Assembly: GCA_022661535.1 (NCBI GenBank)
Contig: JAKULF010000007.1
Location: 1,364,001-1,428,000 of the forward strand
From: Eutypa lata
Lineage: Eukaryota > Ascomycota > Sordariomycetes > Xylariales > Diatrypaceae
Reading direction: 5' to 3'
DNA length: 64,000 nt
Part shown: positions 1 through 10,968 of the stretch, piece after piece
How positions within the stretch are numbered: the first letter of the stretch is position 1
How the letters are laid out: every line of letters begins with the position of its first letter
Program-made: the position numbers and the translations under genes
Notes under the pieces: generated by a model
Databases searched by the model: none
What the model was told of the DNA's origin: nothing
Seen by the model: the letters and a program-made list of their open reading frames with translations, nothing else

Positions 1-654
1 GCCGATGTTGGTGCTAGTTCTAAGTACCACCACCACCAGCACGGAGCAGACGGGCTGCCAGAGCGCAATATCAGGGCTGCTTCTACGCGCGCTGAGATCG
101 GCGCTGCTGGCGGGGAAGGGGAAGGGGAAGGGGAAGGGGAAAAGAAGAAGAAGAAAGGCCTCGACGCCATACTAGCCCCCTGCGGCGGCGGCGGCATGCT
201 CTCGGGCGTGGCGCTCTCCTGCGAGGGGACCGGGATCCGCGTGTTCGGGTGCGAGCCCTGGTTCGAGGGCGCGGACGACGCGAAGCGGGGGTACGAGGCC
301 GGGGAGCGCGTCGAGGCCGTCAAGACCCTGACGATCGCCGACGGCCTGCGCACGCCGCTCGGCCGCGTGCCCTGGGGCGTCATCTACGAGCGGCGTCTGG
401 TCGGCGGGTTTTTTAGCGTCAGCGAGGCGGAGATCCGCGGCGCGCTGCGCCTCGTCCTCGAGAGGTTCAAGATGGTCGTCGAGCCCAGCGCCGCCGTCCC
501 GCTCGCCGTCGCGCTGTACAATGAGGACTTCCGGGCGCTGGTGGAGAGGGAAGGGGGTGCGGAGGGCTGGGATGTCGGGGTTGTGCTCTCGGGGGGGAAT
601 GTCAGTTTGGAGGCGTTGGGGGGGTTGTTTAAAGAGGATGATGGGGGGAGGTGA
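1..654 (+). CDS. Serine racemase / threonine dehydratase-like PLP enzyme, 3' part
   Basis: The frame is open from base 1 and ends with TGA at 652-654, so about 217 C-terminal residues are present and the 5' end lies outside the window. The glycine loop CGGGGMLSG (bases about 178-204) is the phosphate-binding loop of fold-type II pyridoxal-phosphate enzymes. The following stretches FGCEPWFEGADD, KTLTIADGLRTPLG, VVEPSAAVPLA and VLSGGNVSLEAL match the C-terminal half of eukaryotic serine racemase/threonine dehydratase, which racemises serine or deaminates serine or threonine in the cytosol. Just before the glycine loop is a low-complexity Gly-Glu tract followed by a Lys tract (bases about 112-156), and the residues before it do not look like the family. 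This is either a lineage-specific insertion or partly intron. Serine racemase and catabolic threonine dehydratase cannot be separated from this piece. Confidence 0.85.
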   Translation, partial: ADVGASSKYHHHQHGADGLPERNIRAASTRAEIGAAGGEGEGEGEGEKKKKKGLDAILAPCGGGGMLSGVALSCEGTGIRVFGCEPWFEGADDAKRGYEAGERVEAVKTLTIADGLRTPLGRVPWGVIYERRLVGGFFSVSEAEIRGALRLVLERFKMVVEPSAAVPLAVALYNEDFRALVEREGGAEGWDVGVVLSGGNVSLEALGGLFKEDDGGR

Positions 655-3600
655 AGATGGGGGATGTAAGGTAGGTAGGTCAAGTAGGTATACAGGTAAG
701 TAGGAAGGGAAGGGGTGAGATGGGGGGGATAGGAGGATGAGGAGTCGCTTGGGGATGTTATGTGCGTGTGCATATGCGTGCATGTATATATAGATGTTAA
801 CTCGTTTGGTGGCAGTGAATCGAACCGAGGACGCTTATAAATGTTTTCATCCACCCGTGTTTAATCTAGTCTCTATATTTGAAAGGGAGAACAGCACCTG
901 CAGCGTTCTTTAGAGAGAACCATATACCGAATTTATCAACAAGTTGGCAACGACGCAGCTTACTATCTGGTCTATGCCTATTCCTCAGGTCACAACTAGG
1001 CGATACTTCCTAGAAATTTGGCAGATCCTACTAGATCCTCCTTGTTCATTCCGTGAAGGGAAGGGAGGGGGGGTCAATATAGTTGGAAAGCAAGCCTCGA
1101 AGCTGTTTACCTTATTTCTTTTCATTCATCTAGAAGCTTTGGCAAAGAGGTCCCGAGTTTAGAAAGACTTCCTTCTTACCACAGCCGAGTCATGGAGATA
1201 GATCCATCTCACAGTTTAGACATCGACTGCTTGTGAAAGCTCATGCATAGGTGCCTATTTGTATTTAGAGAAATCTACTACTAGAACATCATTTGTCTCT
1301 ATTCATCGCTATTGTCAAGTTTCTCAGCTACTACAATATCTGCACAAAACGACATAGTGATGTGAGGCTGCAACTGTTATAGAAACTTAAGCCTAGTCAA
1401 GATCAAGGGAAGATTGGATAGATTTACGGTAAAGTCTTCTGAGATGTATATCGTGTGCTTATAAGTGAAGTTGTCAGCTATACAGGCCTTATTTATCTCC
1501 ATATGACATTCGATCCGATACTATCATGTTGGTTAAAGGGAGAGGCGCAGAAATAAATATCGTGACTTTATTACACTCCCTTTCTAGACTTTTCTACAAT
1601 ATATCTTTAACAACTTCTATATAGAAGTTACCAACAAGGCCCTTTTAAAACCGGTCAAAACTATACGTTTTCTAGTTAACGTTGTCCGGTTACTTTTCAA
1701 GGCAGCGAAGCATCTTTATTATCTATTAATTGCATAGATTGAATTTATATCACTTGATATTATCAAATGTTCGATATTTCCATATTTAATTGCACTACGT
1801 AGGTATCCCTTGCATGGATACTTTCTAGAAGATGTTCCAAGATTATCTACAACCTTGCTTATCAATCTATACCTAAGTCAAGTAAGGATATATCAGACCC
1901 TATATTAGTAAGACATTCATGAAATCCAAGGCACGATTCAAGGCCCTGTACATTTCACAACTCCTATAAGTTAATTGTATGCCTATGGAGTATCACAGGC
2001 CTAATATATCTTCTAGGTCTAAAATTGCATGCTACTATGACGACTTGGTTGCTAAGACATGCTCTAATTTTCGCATCAACAAGGGTTCTGTGTCGTTTAA
2101 GCCACTACGTAAAGCTTCACTGATAAATCCTGTTGTAAGAAATACGTTTCCCTATTATGAAACGCCTAGTGCTAAATGACAGGCAAACGGGAGGGACTCG
2201 GCCGATGAAGTGCTTACTCAAAGCATCAAGGTCAACAGCGTTCAGGGGTTCACGCAAGATCCCTAATTGAGCTCCACTCCACTGACTCCCCACGGGACAT
2301 ATATGTACAATACAACACCTCACCCAGCGGCTGTATGCGGGGTGGAGCACCCTGTTCCAAGAAGAATTGTTCCTTCGGCTATGGTGGCCATGTATACACT
2401 TATGTAGATGTCTTTCAAGATGCCCCCTACCCATCGTCCTGTACCTCATGATCTACCCGAAGATCCGCTTCATAATTGTTACAGGGGATCTCTAGCAAGC
2501 AGGCAACACGGTGCAATACTCGTGTACTTCGTATGTACTTCGCGTGTACTTCGTAAGGTGGTGATATATCATCTATGCTATTGCTTCTGAAAGAAGGCTA
2601 AAACAGATCCCCTTGTTGATACGTGCATGTTTGGCTGGGGGAGGGAACCCAAGGGTACAACTATAACACCACATATATGCTCTAGGAGTTAGCCGAAGAA
2701 CGTCAAGGGGCGAAAACCTTGTATGTTGACGTGTCACCTCGATCTTGATAAGTGCTAAACAACCCGGTAGACCCTCCCGAGTGCAGCATTCAAGGCCTCG
2801 TACCTAGTTGTAATGACGAAAACCCCCACCTAACATTAGGTCAGGAGAACGACGCCAGGCTTTCTCAACCACTACCTTCCTAGCCCCTCACGTAGAAATT
2901 CCTCTAATTCGAGTCTCAATATTGGGAGTCTTATTACTAGTACGTACGTACATGTTATTTGGAGCATCATCTACTTAATAGAGATCCCCAGTAGGACAAC
3001 AGCTGATAGGCCTGATATGATCGGTGAAACGGGCAAAGTGGCGCATATTCCCACTGAATCGTCGACTCCACGCAAGGAATAAACAAGGAGTCAGTGGCTA
3101 CTAGCACTATCACTAGCTCTAAGAGCAATGGGGGGGAAACAGTATTTTAATAACAAGCGCCCTTGGCGACGAACTTGAATATGGCTTCCCGGTATTGTGT
3201 ACTGCTATAGTTGAGCAACGAATACTTCATATCTGAAGGAGAATTATTACATCGTTCTCGATCAGAACATTTCTAGGCCTCCCTGACTCAGTAGAAGCAC
3301 ACCAGAGCTATGCTGGCTGACTAGTAGGTAGGTTGATCATACAAATACCTAGTGGATAGCAGTGTTAGCAAAGCCTCATTTGGTTCTAACCTGCTAGAAG
3401 TAGAAATATATCCTGGTTGTAATCAGGTACTACAATCAGGATACTCTCCAACAGACTAGCACCCTGAGCACCCTCGGTTAAGGTATACGTCACAAAGCGG
3501 TGAAAATGTACTAAAGAGGGTAGGTAAAGTCTCTCGTGATATAGTTGGTCTCAAGTGCTCCAAAGAAGTACCGGTAGATTTGCTGCCCAAGAGCGCCTGT

Positions 3601-4908
3601 ACGAGGACCTGGATGAATAGTGTATTTGCTGATCAATGCCCTCGACTGACTCAATTACCAAGGACGCCTAGATAGCCAGTCGAGATATAATGTGCGTGAG
3701 TGATCATCTACAAGAACTGAAAGTCGTTGAAGAAGGATGTTATGATAATCTATCCTTCCCGGGTCTCTCCGAGTATTCGCGTTCATGCCTTCACACTATT
3801 CCACTAGAAACCCCCGGTATTGATGTATATCAAGACCATCAGCATATATTCGAATAATCACAATTGTTCTTTTGTAGCCCCATAAAGTCCCGAGCATTTG
3901 TGTTGAGTTGTTATGCACGGAAGAGATTTATGGTAAACTCTTTTGTGTTACGTACGGGCGTTAGTACCCCCGGCCTGCCGTTGATTATATACTGTATTTT
4001 GTATATGGCTTTCAACGTCCATAAAAGTTCATGAAAAGAATAATGACAACATGGAATGGTAGATATAGAGTGTCTATCGAAACCTTACGGAATAATATGA
4101 AGAGGCCGCTGGCTGTAGACTCGTATAGTGTAAGTAGAGATGACTTGTCATCTGACTGAAATACAAGGTCTTCGGCATCATTAGTTGGGAGGATCTAGAG
4201 AATGGTGCATTTTACATGGAAATACGATAGGACCAGGTCTTAGAGCTCTAGTGAGTGGCCCCCTGTATTCTGATTAATATATATTGTCCCTTCAATAGAT
4301 ATACCAGAGGTTGCTGATAGATCTTGGATTTCTAATACATATCTCCATGCAAGTACTTTGCATATTCCTTAGGTAACAGATTTATGCAAGTAGGATGTAA
4401 CGATTAATTAAAGGATACAATATTTTCTTCAGTATGCCGTTGCTGCTATTTAATTCCTTATTATATTGGTATAACTAGACAAAATATAGCCAGAGAAAAA
4501 AAGGGTTCTTGATATAAGAGAAGGTGGCGAACGATGGTAAGGTTAAGGGGTATCTGAATAAAGGTAGTTGATATGACCCAAGTAATAAATTCCAAAGTAA
4601 CGTTGTCCATTTTCATTAAGTTCATTAACGCAAATACTCCATAGCCTCCGTACTGGTTGTACCAATAGCATACTTTTATTATGTCAAGAGTATTTCTCAA
4701 TATCATTTTATGAGAAAAAGAAAAGAGAGAAAAAAAGCAGAAGGGTTACTCAGCCCAGGATTCGAATCAAGGAAGCTTGCAAAAATAAAAAATCAAGAAA
4801 TCAACGCTCTGAGCACTGTCCAGATTTCTCGTTCCCAGCCATGTCACGCATAGTTTAGAAGTCTTCCTTCCGTGATTACAGTTAGTTGCGCGATAGAGCA
4901 TAATATAA
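655..4908. other. Long gene-free, AT-rich spacer with possible transposon relics
   Basis: No frame longer than about 110 codons is convincing here and stops are dense in all frames. The sequence is rich in TA steps, as expected of old repeat-derived or RIP-affected DNA. A short minus-strand stretch near 3660-3740 reads VLVDDHSRTLYLDWLSR, which is reminiscent of a retrotransposon integrase core. Near 4749-4775 there is half of a tRNA-like unit (separate entry). I see no complete gene. Confidence 0.6.
4749..4775 (-). repeat. Degenerate half copy of the tRNA-like unit
   Basis: The plus-strand text CAGCCCAGGATTCGAAT matches the T-arm and acceptor end of the three tRNA-like units at 57.7-59.1 kb. 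Only this 3' part (on the minus strand) is recognisable. The T-stem partner is already mutated and no A box lies at the expected distance, so it is probably a dead fragment. Confidence 0.45.
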
Positions 4909-6617
4909 TTACGTCATACCAGAAAACACTTGAGTCTCCCCATCGTACCTCTTCAGCTCTTCTCGGGCGATTTTCGCATCGGCCTCAATCTGGTCACGGA
5001 CCTGTTCGCTCCGGGGAATGAAGCGCGCTTTGAATGGAAGAGGCCGCATGTTCTCGCCGTCGGTGTAAGCGAAGATGTCCAGAGTCACTTCTTTGCCCTA
5101 TGTAAATGTTAGTATCGTGTATGTAACAAACAAGGCGAGAATTCGATTTCCTCACTTGGTCATCGAGGCCGGGCTGGATGTTGAAGGCCCACAACATGCG
5201 AGCGATGATCATAAATAAGCCCTGCTCTGCAAGTGGCTGTCCGCTGCACTGCCTCCTCCCCCACCCGAAAGCGTTGTGCCCTTTCTTGACGGGGTATGGG
5301 CGTTCCTGGTTGATGAACCGTTCCGGCCGGAACGAGTCGGGGGCAGGAAACTCGCGTGGGTGTCGGTGGATCGCCCAGACATTGCCATAGATCCCCGTGC
5401 CCTTTGGAATGTGATATCCCATGTACTCATCGTCCTGAATGGGTGCATGGGGTATTCCGCCCAGGATGGTCACAGTCCGCCATCGGAGGACCTCCGAGAG
5501 AACGGCGCAGATATAGGGTAGAGACGCTTGGTCGTGAATGGTAGGGCAGCGTCCTCCCAGGACCTCATCAATCTCCTTCTGCGCCTTCTCTTGGACCTCT
5601 CTAAAGACACACATCGCCAGGATGAAGCTGATGATGGAAGAAGAGGTCGTGTCCACTCCACCACCAATAAGATTCGAAGTCAAAGAAGCCACTTCAGCTT
5701 CCGACAGGTCCTTAGAGTCGGACGCAGTGATGATGCGCTTGGCATAGTTGTCGCTTTTGCTGGCCGCTTCTTCTGTCAGTTTATAGAACAATTGTGAACC
5801 GAGTTTTGCTGCAGCTCTCGTGATCGCAGGATAACTCCAGATGAACCTAGGGAAGTTGATGAGTGCTGGTATGATCTCAGTCATCTGGTTGCAAGGCACA
5901 ACGAGATCTACCCCTTCCATGATGGCTAGGGCAGTTTGGGCGACAGGGTCATTGATCTTATCAATACGGCGCCCCCAACCAACGATCGAAGCTACGGACA
6001 CCGAATACCGCTCGATGGAAAGGACGTAGTCGTCGGGCGTGCGAAGTAGGTCGCGTATCAGGATAATGCCTTCATTTGCCTGGAATTGCTGGTGATCACG
6101 GATGGCTTGCGATCCAACGGCAGTATGCTGTTCCGGTCAGCAGGAGTTATAGTTAGAGTGTAGTTATTGCACTCACCATAAGCCTACGGTGAAGCCGCCA
6201 CTTGTCACCATATACCAGGCAGACCTGGTTCGTGTCTGTGGAACCTATCATGTCGCCCATGCTAGGCATTAGTGGTCGGGACGAGTAGATGGCAGCCCTC
6301 TTCTCCATCAGATCCGAGGCGGTCCATGCATCATTGCAGACAATACAAGGGCGGTGACCATTCCAGATCGTGATCAGTGGGCTCTGGTAGTGCTTCGCCC
6401 ATTTCTCCCAGACTATCCAAGGCTTCTTCTTTGGAGTATCGAAATAGCTGCCGAAAACTGGGAGGGGCAGAGGCCCTGGTGGAAGCTTTCGGCGCAGCCA
6501 AAGCACGCGGCAGTAGTCAAGGAGTATCGCTAGTACAGGCACTGCTACTGACAAACCCACGACCAGGTTGAGTGACAACGAGGGTTGGCCATTCGACAGG
6601 GCCTTGAGAACAGTCAT
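4909..6617 (-). CDS. Cytochrome P450 monooxygenase (microsomal)
   Basis: Three exons on the minus strand (6617-6177, 6127-5156, 5097-4909) with introns of 49 and 58 nt give 533 residues, a normal fungal P450 length. The start ATG at 6617 precedes a hydrophobic membrane anchor (about residues 16-36) and the proline hinge LPPGPLPLP. The I-helix motif GGGVDTTSS, the ExxR motif EVLR, the FRPERF motif and the haem loop FGWGRRQCSG, with the thiolate ligand near Cys441, are all present. The protein should be ER-bound and use NADPH-cytochrome P450 reductase. It looks like the CYP families that hydroxylate secondary metabolites or xenobiotics (the O-methylsterigmatocystin-oxidoreductase-like group), but the substrate cannot be read from sequence. 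No biosynthetic neighbours are present; it sits alone between a 4 kb spacer and a MITE. The gene looks intact. Confidence 0.93.
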
Positions 6618-7824
6618 TTCGAAGAACGATGAACAATAGTTACTTACACCCTTTTTCTATTCCGGGTTGCTCTGGAAGCGGGGACAGCTGTTGTGAGGAC
6701 CAGTTGCTTTATATCTGAGCATAGGTATGTACGTAAGGACGGACTTATATTTTCTGCCGAACCCGATACTTATATAGACGGGCAGTTGGGTTCCTCCGAA
6801 CTAGCCTAGAGCCAAGTTGTAGCTAATAGGGGGCGACAAACGAAGATCTGCTATTGGTGCTATATGTCAATGCTCTTCCTATATGGGCTATAGCCCCACT
6901 TAACAATCGTTTGCTATGTAGACTAAGTACCTAATGTCTAACTATCGGCTTTTTGAACCTACAACAGACGGGTCTACACGGACCTTTTTGCGGGGGATTG
7001 AACTACTCGCTGAGCTATGCACGTACTGTAACTACTTTTAGATATTTATTGAGCAGCGATTATCCTGCTAGAGGTATGTAGTAGTAGTTAGCTATGTATT
7101 TTTATCTGGAAATCTTTGCCTTTATAAGGTTAGTGAGCAGATCCCCCGCAAAAAAGGGCCCGTGTAGTTAGACCCGTAGGTTATAGGTCCAAAAGGCCGG
7201 TATAACGCACCGGAACTGCCGGAATACATGATATCATCCTGTCCACCTTCGTATGGTATTTTCCCCAGTTTTTTTGGGGGGAAAAGAGAGCATTACGCAT
7301 TTTACTTATTATGGTCCGTACAAACCGTATATATTTGTAGTTCCGGTGCTACGGACTGGGCACCGGAGAAGGCGTCACATCACGTATTACTAACCACTAG
7401 ATGGAGATTAACATGGATGTCACACGGAAAGAAAAGCTAAGACTTGTTAGCTTTAAGGATATATTAATTGTTTTTTAATAAGGGTATTGTGGGATATTTC
7501 GTGGGATAGCAAAGCATTGGCTGAGAGCCACTAGGTCAAACGGAGGAATGCGGTGTCAAGGCGTCACCATTCCAGCGTTTGAAGCCAAATAGCTACATTT
7601 CACCTTAGATATTCCTGACAATAAATCAAGCTTCCTGAGACCGGTAAAATGACCCTTAACTCTCCACATATATGTTATATTTTATATTTTATATAACTTT
7701 TAATTTATTTTATTATTCTTTAATCATGTTATGCTATACACATATGCCTTTCTCTTCAATTACCCCCTTCTTCCTCCTCTCCCTTCTCTTATCACATAAA
7801 CCCCCCCTCCTTATCGCCTATGCA
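6618..7824. other. Spacer between P450 and DPB2, with inverted-repeat elements
   Basis: No gene is supported. It carries the MITE at 6945-7200 and a second, shorter inverted pair (7208-7218 with 7340-7350), described separately. The part at 7650-7820 is AT-rich and then C/T-rich, and probably contains the 3' end of the DPB2 transcript. Confidence 0.6.
6945..7200. mobile_element. MITE with ~55-bp terminal inverted repeats
   Basis: The ends are imperfect inverted repeats of about 55 nt. The left arm starts TCGGCTTTTTGAACCT and continues to a GCGGGGGAT block near 7000; the right arm read in reverse starts CCGGCCTTTTGGACCT and ends in the same GCGGGGGAT block near 7141. The dinucleotide TA flanks both sides (6943-6944 and 7201-7202), as expected for a TA target-site duplication of Tc1/mariner-type elements. 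There is no coding capacity in the 256 bp, so it is a non-autonomous element lying upstream of the P450 start. Confidence 0.75.
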
Positions 7825-10513
7825 TTAGAACAAACATTCCCTAACCCTCCCCCCACCCCTCCCTAGGTCATACTCGACCCAGCGCGCGACGCCCCTGCGG
7901 CCGGGGACCAGCACCGCGCCGGGGTTCATGACGTGGCAGCCCTCGTACGTGAGGCAGAACGGGGGCGCCGTCGCGTCCACCAGCGCCATCGCCGTCGGCA
8001 GCGGGTACAGGTGCAGGGCGGCGGCGCGGTCCCAGAGCACGGGGCGCGCCGCCGCGTCCCGGAACGGCGCCAGGTAGCCCTGGTCGAGGAGCGTCTTGAC
8101 GAGCCGGCGCGCCGTGAGCGTGTCGTGGGTGAGGGTCCCGTTTGCCTTTTGGGCAGCCGCGGGGGGTTTCTTCACGGCGTTGTTATCGTCGTTGTCGTCG
8201 TCATAGTCGTCGTTGTCGACGTCCATGGCATCGTCGGCTTCGATGGCGGCCTGGTCTTCCTCGTGATTGGCGTTTTTGTTGTTGCTGTGCTCTGCATCGT
8301 CTTCTTCCCCTTCTCCTTCGCCTTCGTCCTGCGAAGTCGACGACTTCAGACGTACGGCGTGCCGTCGCATCCGCGCCGCCATGTCGTCCCTGAAGACGAC
8401 GATTTCGTGCGCGGGGCCGAAGACTGAGACGCGCGCGGGGTTGGTAGTCCAGATAGCCTCGCCTCCTCCACTTCCACTTCCACTTCCACTTCCACCTGCA
8501 CTTTTCCCACCAGCATCTTTCTCTTTCTCTCTTTCCCTCTCCCTGCCCCCCAACTCAGCATTAGCGCTCACAAACGCCCTCCTCACGCGACTCGTGAACA
8601 TATCCGGGACGGGCGCCCTGGGCAGCGGGACCGCGGCGCCGGCGCCGAACGCCGACGCCCAGCCGTCGTTGTCGCCGGGCACGAAGACGAACGTCGCGGA
8701 CTGCAGCAGGGTGGGGAAGTCCGACAGCACCGACGCCAGCGCGTCGAAGTGCTCCTTGTACTCAACGCTCCCACTCCCACCCCCCCCGGCTCCCGACCCC
8801 GAACAGCCGGCCATCACCGCGTGCTGCGTGAAGCTGCCCGCCAGCACGAACGACATGGGGCTGCGGCCCTCGGGCTCCGTCGCGTACGTCGAGAGGATCT
8901 TGCGGAGGGCTTCGAGGGCCCGCGGCTGGTCGAGCGTCAGCTCGCCGATCAGGATCATGCGGGTGCGGGTCGGGAGGTCTGCTGTCGTTGTGGCGACCGT
9001 GACGTTGTTGACGGTTGTAGTGGTGGTAGTGGTAGTGGTAGCATCGTCATCTGTGGAATTCGGTAGCTGCTGCTGTCGGGGTTGAGAGCGTAGGATGCGC
9101 TGTTCTAGTTTCCGCATCCTCGCTCCGGAGGCACGCTCGCTGCCCACGCCTAGGAAGTCGATCCAGCCGAACCCACCTCCTATGGTGTGATCCGGGCCGG
9201 TGCCGTCGGGCCCGCTGATGCCGAGCGTGACGCGCCGCTTCTCGCACGGCGGCTGTCCGATGAAGAAGCCCTGGAACCGGCCCCCGATGAGCCCGCCGAT
9301 GCCGCTGTTGCCGCCGAGCCCCTTGCCGGCTGATTCCTCTTCTTCCTCGTACACGCCGTCTATGAGCACGATCATGCCCGGCGTGAACCAGGCCGAGTCC
9401 TCGGGAATTGCGGCCGCCTGTCGCAAGTCGAGACAGATGCTACCGGTTGGGTCGTTTATGGCGAGATTGCCTGTGGGTAGGATGGAGAGGAGGCCTAGGA
9501 GCATGTGGTGGCTGCCGTGCCGGCCGAGGAGGTTGGCGATAGGGGTTATTTTGTGAGTTTGTTGGCTCGTTAGGGTGGATGAGGAGGAGCGCTTCAAGGA
9601 GGGTGGCAACTTGGTGCTTGCGACGGCTGAGCTTTGGAATGCCTCGTTTCGGAGGAGTCGCTGGTGTATGACGTTGTATCTATTTCGGAACAGAGCTGTT
9701 TTGTGTGAGGCTGGCGGCATGATGGATGGTTTTGAGGAGTCTCTGTATCTATTATTAGTTTTTCTTCTTCCGTTTAGAATAGAAGGCTAAGATGTTCAAC
9801 ACGTACCTCTCGAAATGCTTTTTAGTGACATTATATACCATGCGTGGCTGATCGTACGCGCTTATAACCTTTATCCATTTTCTAGGATCGTTTAATTCAT
9901 CATCTTCGGGTTCTTGCTCTTCCACGCCCAACCCTGATATACCAAAGCTTGTGGCGCTATCTTGGCGAGTAAGATGTGTCGCTGGCCGTAAACCCAATCT
10001 TGTGTTGGATAGATCGGCCTCCTGCGCTGGTTCCAAAATAAGGCTGTTCTGACGATTTAACTCGCGACCGGTGACTATTCTGCCGCCGGTCATGTTACCC
10101 TCCAGGGATTTCAGGATGTCCTTGAGCTCGCTGCTGGCCCCGTCTACTATAACACCTCCATTGCGGTTCTTCCAGCCCTTGGCTACTTCCTCCAGGACCT
10201 TTTCGGCTAGACCCTCTTCGCGCCATCCCGAACCGCAGTGCCGGCCGATGAAGGTCGCGAGCTCCTGTAGTGCGGACGAGGTGAGGGTTAAGCTGTGCTT
10301 CTTAGTGAAGGTCCGGAATGCCAAGGGCCGCAGAGTAGCCGGTGGCAGGAGGATAGGTAAGATGGTAGCTTTGGTGACGGGCGGGGCAAATGGTCTCGGG
10401 GTATGGGCCGGGGTTCCAAAGGCTGTAGACGAGGAGGGTATCGTATCTGGAGGTGGCCGGGCTGGAGTTTTAGGCGCGAAGATGGAAGCTTTGGTGGATT
10501 TATTGGCTTGCAT
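7825..10513 (-). CDS. DPB2: DNA polymerase epsilon subunit B (Dpb2)
   Basis: Two exons (10513-9807 and 9742-7825) around a 64-nt intron encode 874 residues. ATG 10513 opens MQANKSTKASIFAPKTP; no upstream ATG lies in frame. The block around the intron, VYNVTKKHFER joined to PASHKTALFRNRYNVIHQRL, is characteristic of Dpb2. The rest is an OB fold (PIANLLGRHGSHHMLLG) followed by the catalytically dead calcineurin-like phosphoesterase domain of B subunits (MILIGELTLDQPRALEAL, FVFVPGDNDGW). Dpb2 is the essential scaffold of the leading-strand polymerase and helps join it to the CMG helicase in the nucleus. Three low-complexity inserts interrupt the domain: a Thr/Val tract (about 9000-9040), a Gly/Ser tract (about 8460-8540) and an Asp/Asn/Glu tract (about 8180-8330). 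Two MluI cell-cycle boxes lie upstream of the start. Confidence 0.93.
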
Positions 10514-10968
10514 TTTGGAGTCTCTCGTCTCGTATATCGATGGGGATTTTCTCAATTGGATTTTCAAGTCGCCCACCGAGGAACACACTGAGACCTTGTA
10601 TGGAGAAGATTATGTGTGTAAAATGGTTACATGCATAGCCTAAGTCAGCAGCTCATACATGAGGGTATACACGGAAGTGGCATAGTTACGGGAAAGACGC
10701 GTCTTAGCCCTTTTCGACGCGTTAATGGCTTTTCTAGCGCGAATAGGACTACGAAGGTACATACAGGGGCTGCTAATTGGGTCATGCTAGGCCAAGCCAG
10801 GGGGAGTAGGTCCCCGCCATTAGCGTCATTCGATGTCCTTACCCCTGGTTACGTCAATTACTATCAGCGATAACAAAATTGTCTCGAGCTGATATCTTCA
10901 GCTCCCGATAGTATTCAAGAGCTTCTATTCAGTATATCAACTTTTAATACCATCATATATCTTTGAAC
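10514..10968. other. Divergent promoter region DPB2 / 10969 gene
   Basis: A 455-bp region between two divergently transcribed genes. Apart from the MCB pair I see only AT-rich sequence near 10900-10960 in front of the plus-strand gene. Confidence 0.6.
10697..10722. promoter_or_regulatory. Pair of MluI cell-cycle boxes (MCB) upstream of DPB2
   Basis: ACGCGT occurs at 10697-10702 and again at 10717-10722, exactly 20 bp (two helical turns) apart, followed by a GCGCGAAT sequence near 10735. They lie 184-210 bp upstream of the DPB2 start. In yeasts, MCB boxes bind MBF and drive G1/S transcription of replication genes including polymerase subunits. The position is seen directly; use by MBF here is inferred from that precedent. 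The boxes also lie about 250 bp upstream of the divergent gene at 10969. Confidence 0.65.

Noticed and set aside
796..840. tRNA-like B box on the minus strand (GGTTCGATTCA)
   Set aside because: The T-stem halves do not pair and no A box or acceptor pairing is found; probably chance or a dead fragment.
2117..2449. 110-codon minus-strand frame
   Set aside because: No family resemblance, isolated, in a region dense with stops; could be a relic but cannot be supported.
8267..9085. 272-codon plus-strand frame
   Set aside because: Lies antisense to DPB2 and owes its length to the GC-rich codon pattern; low-complexity Ser/Pro/Leu text with no family match.
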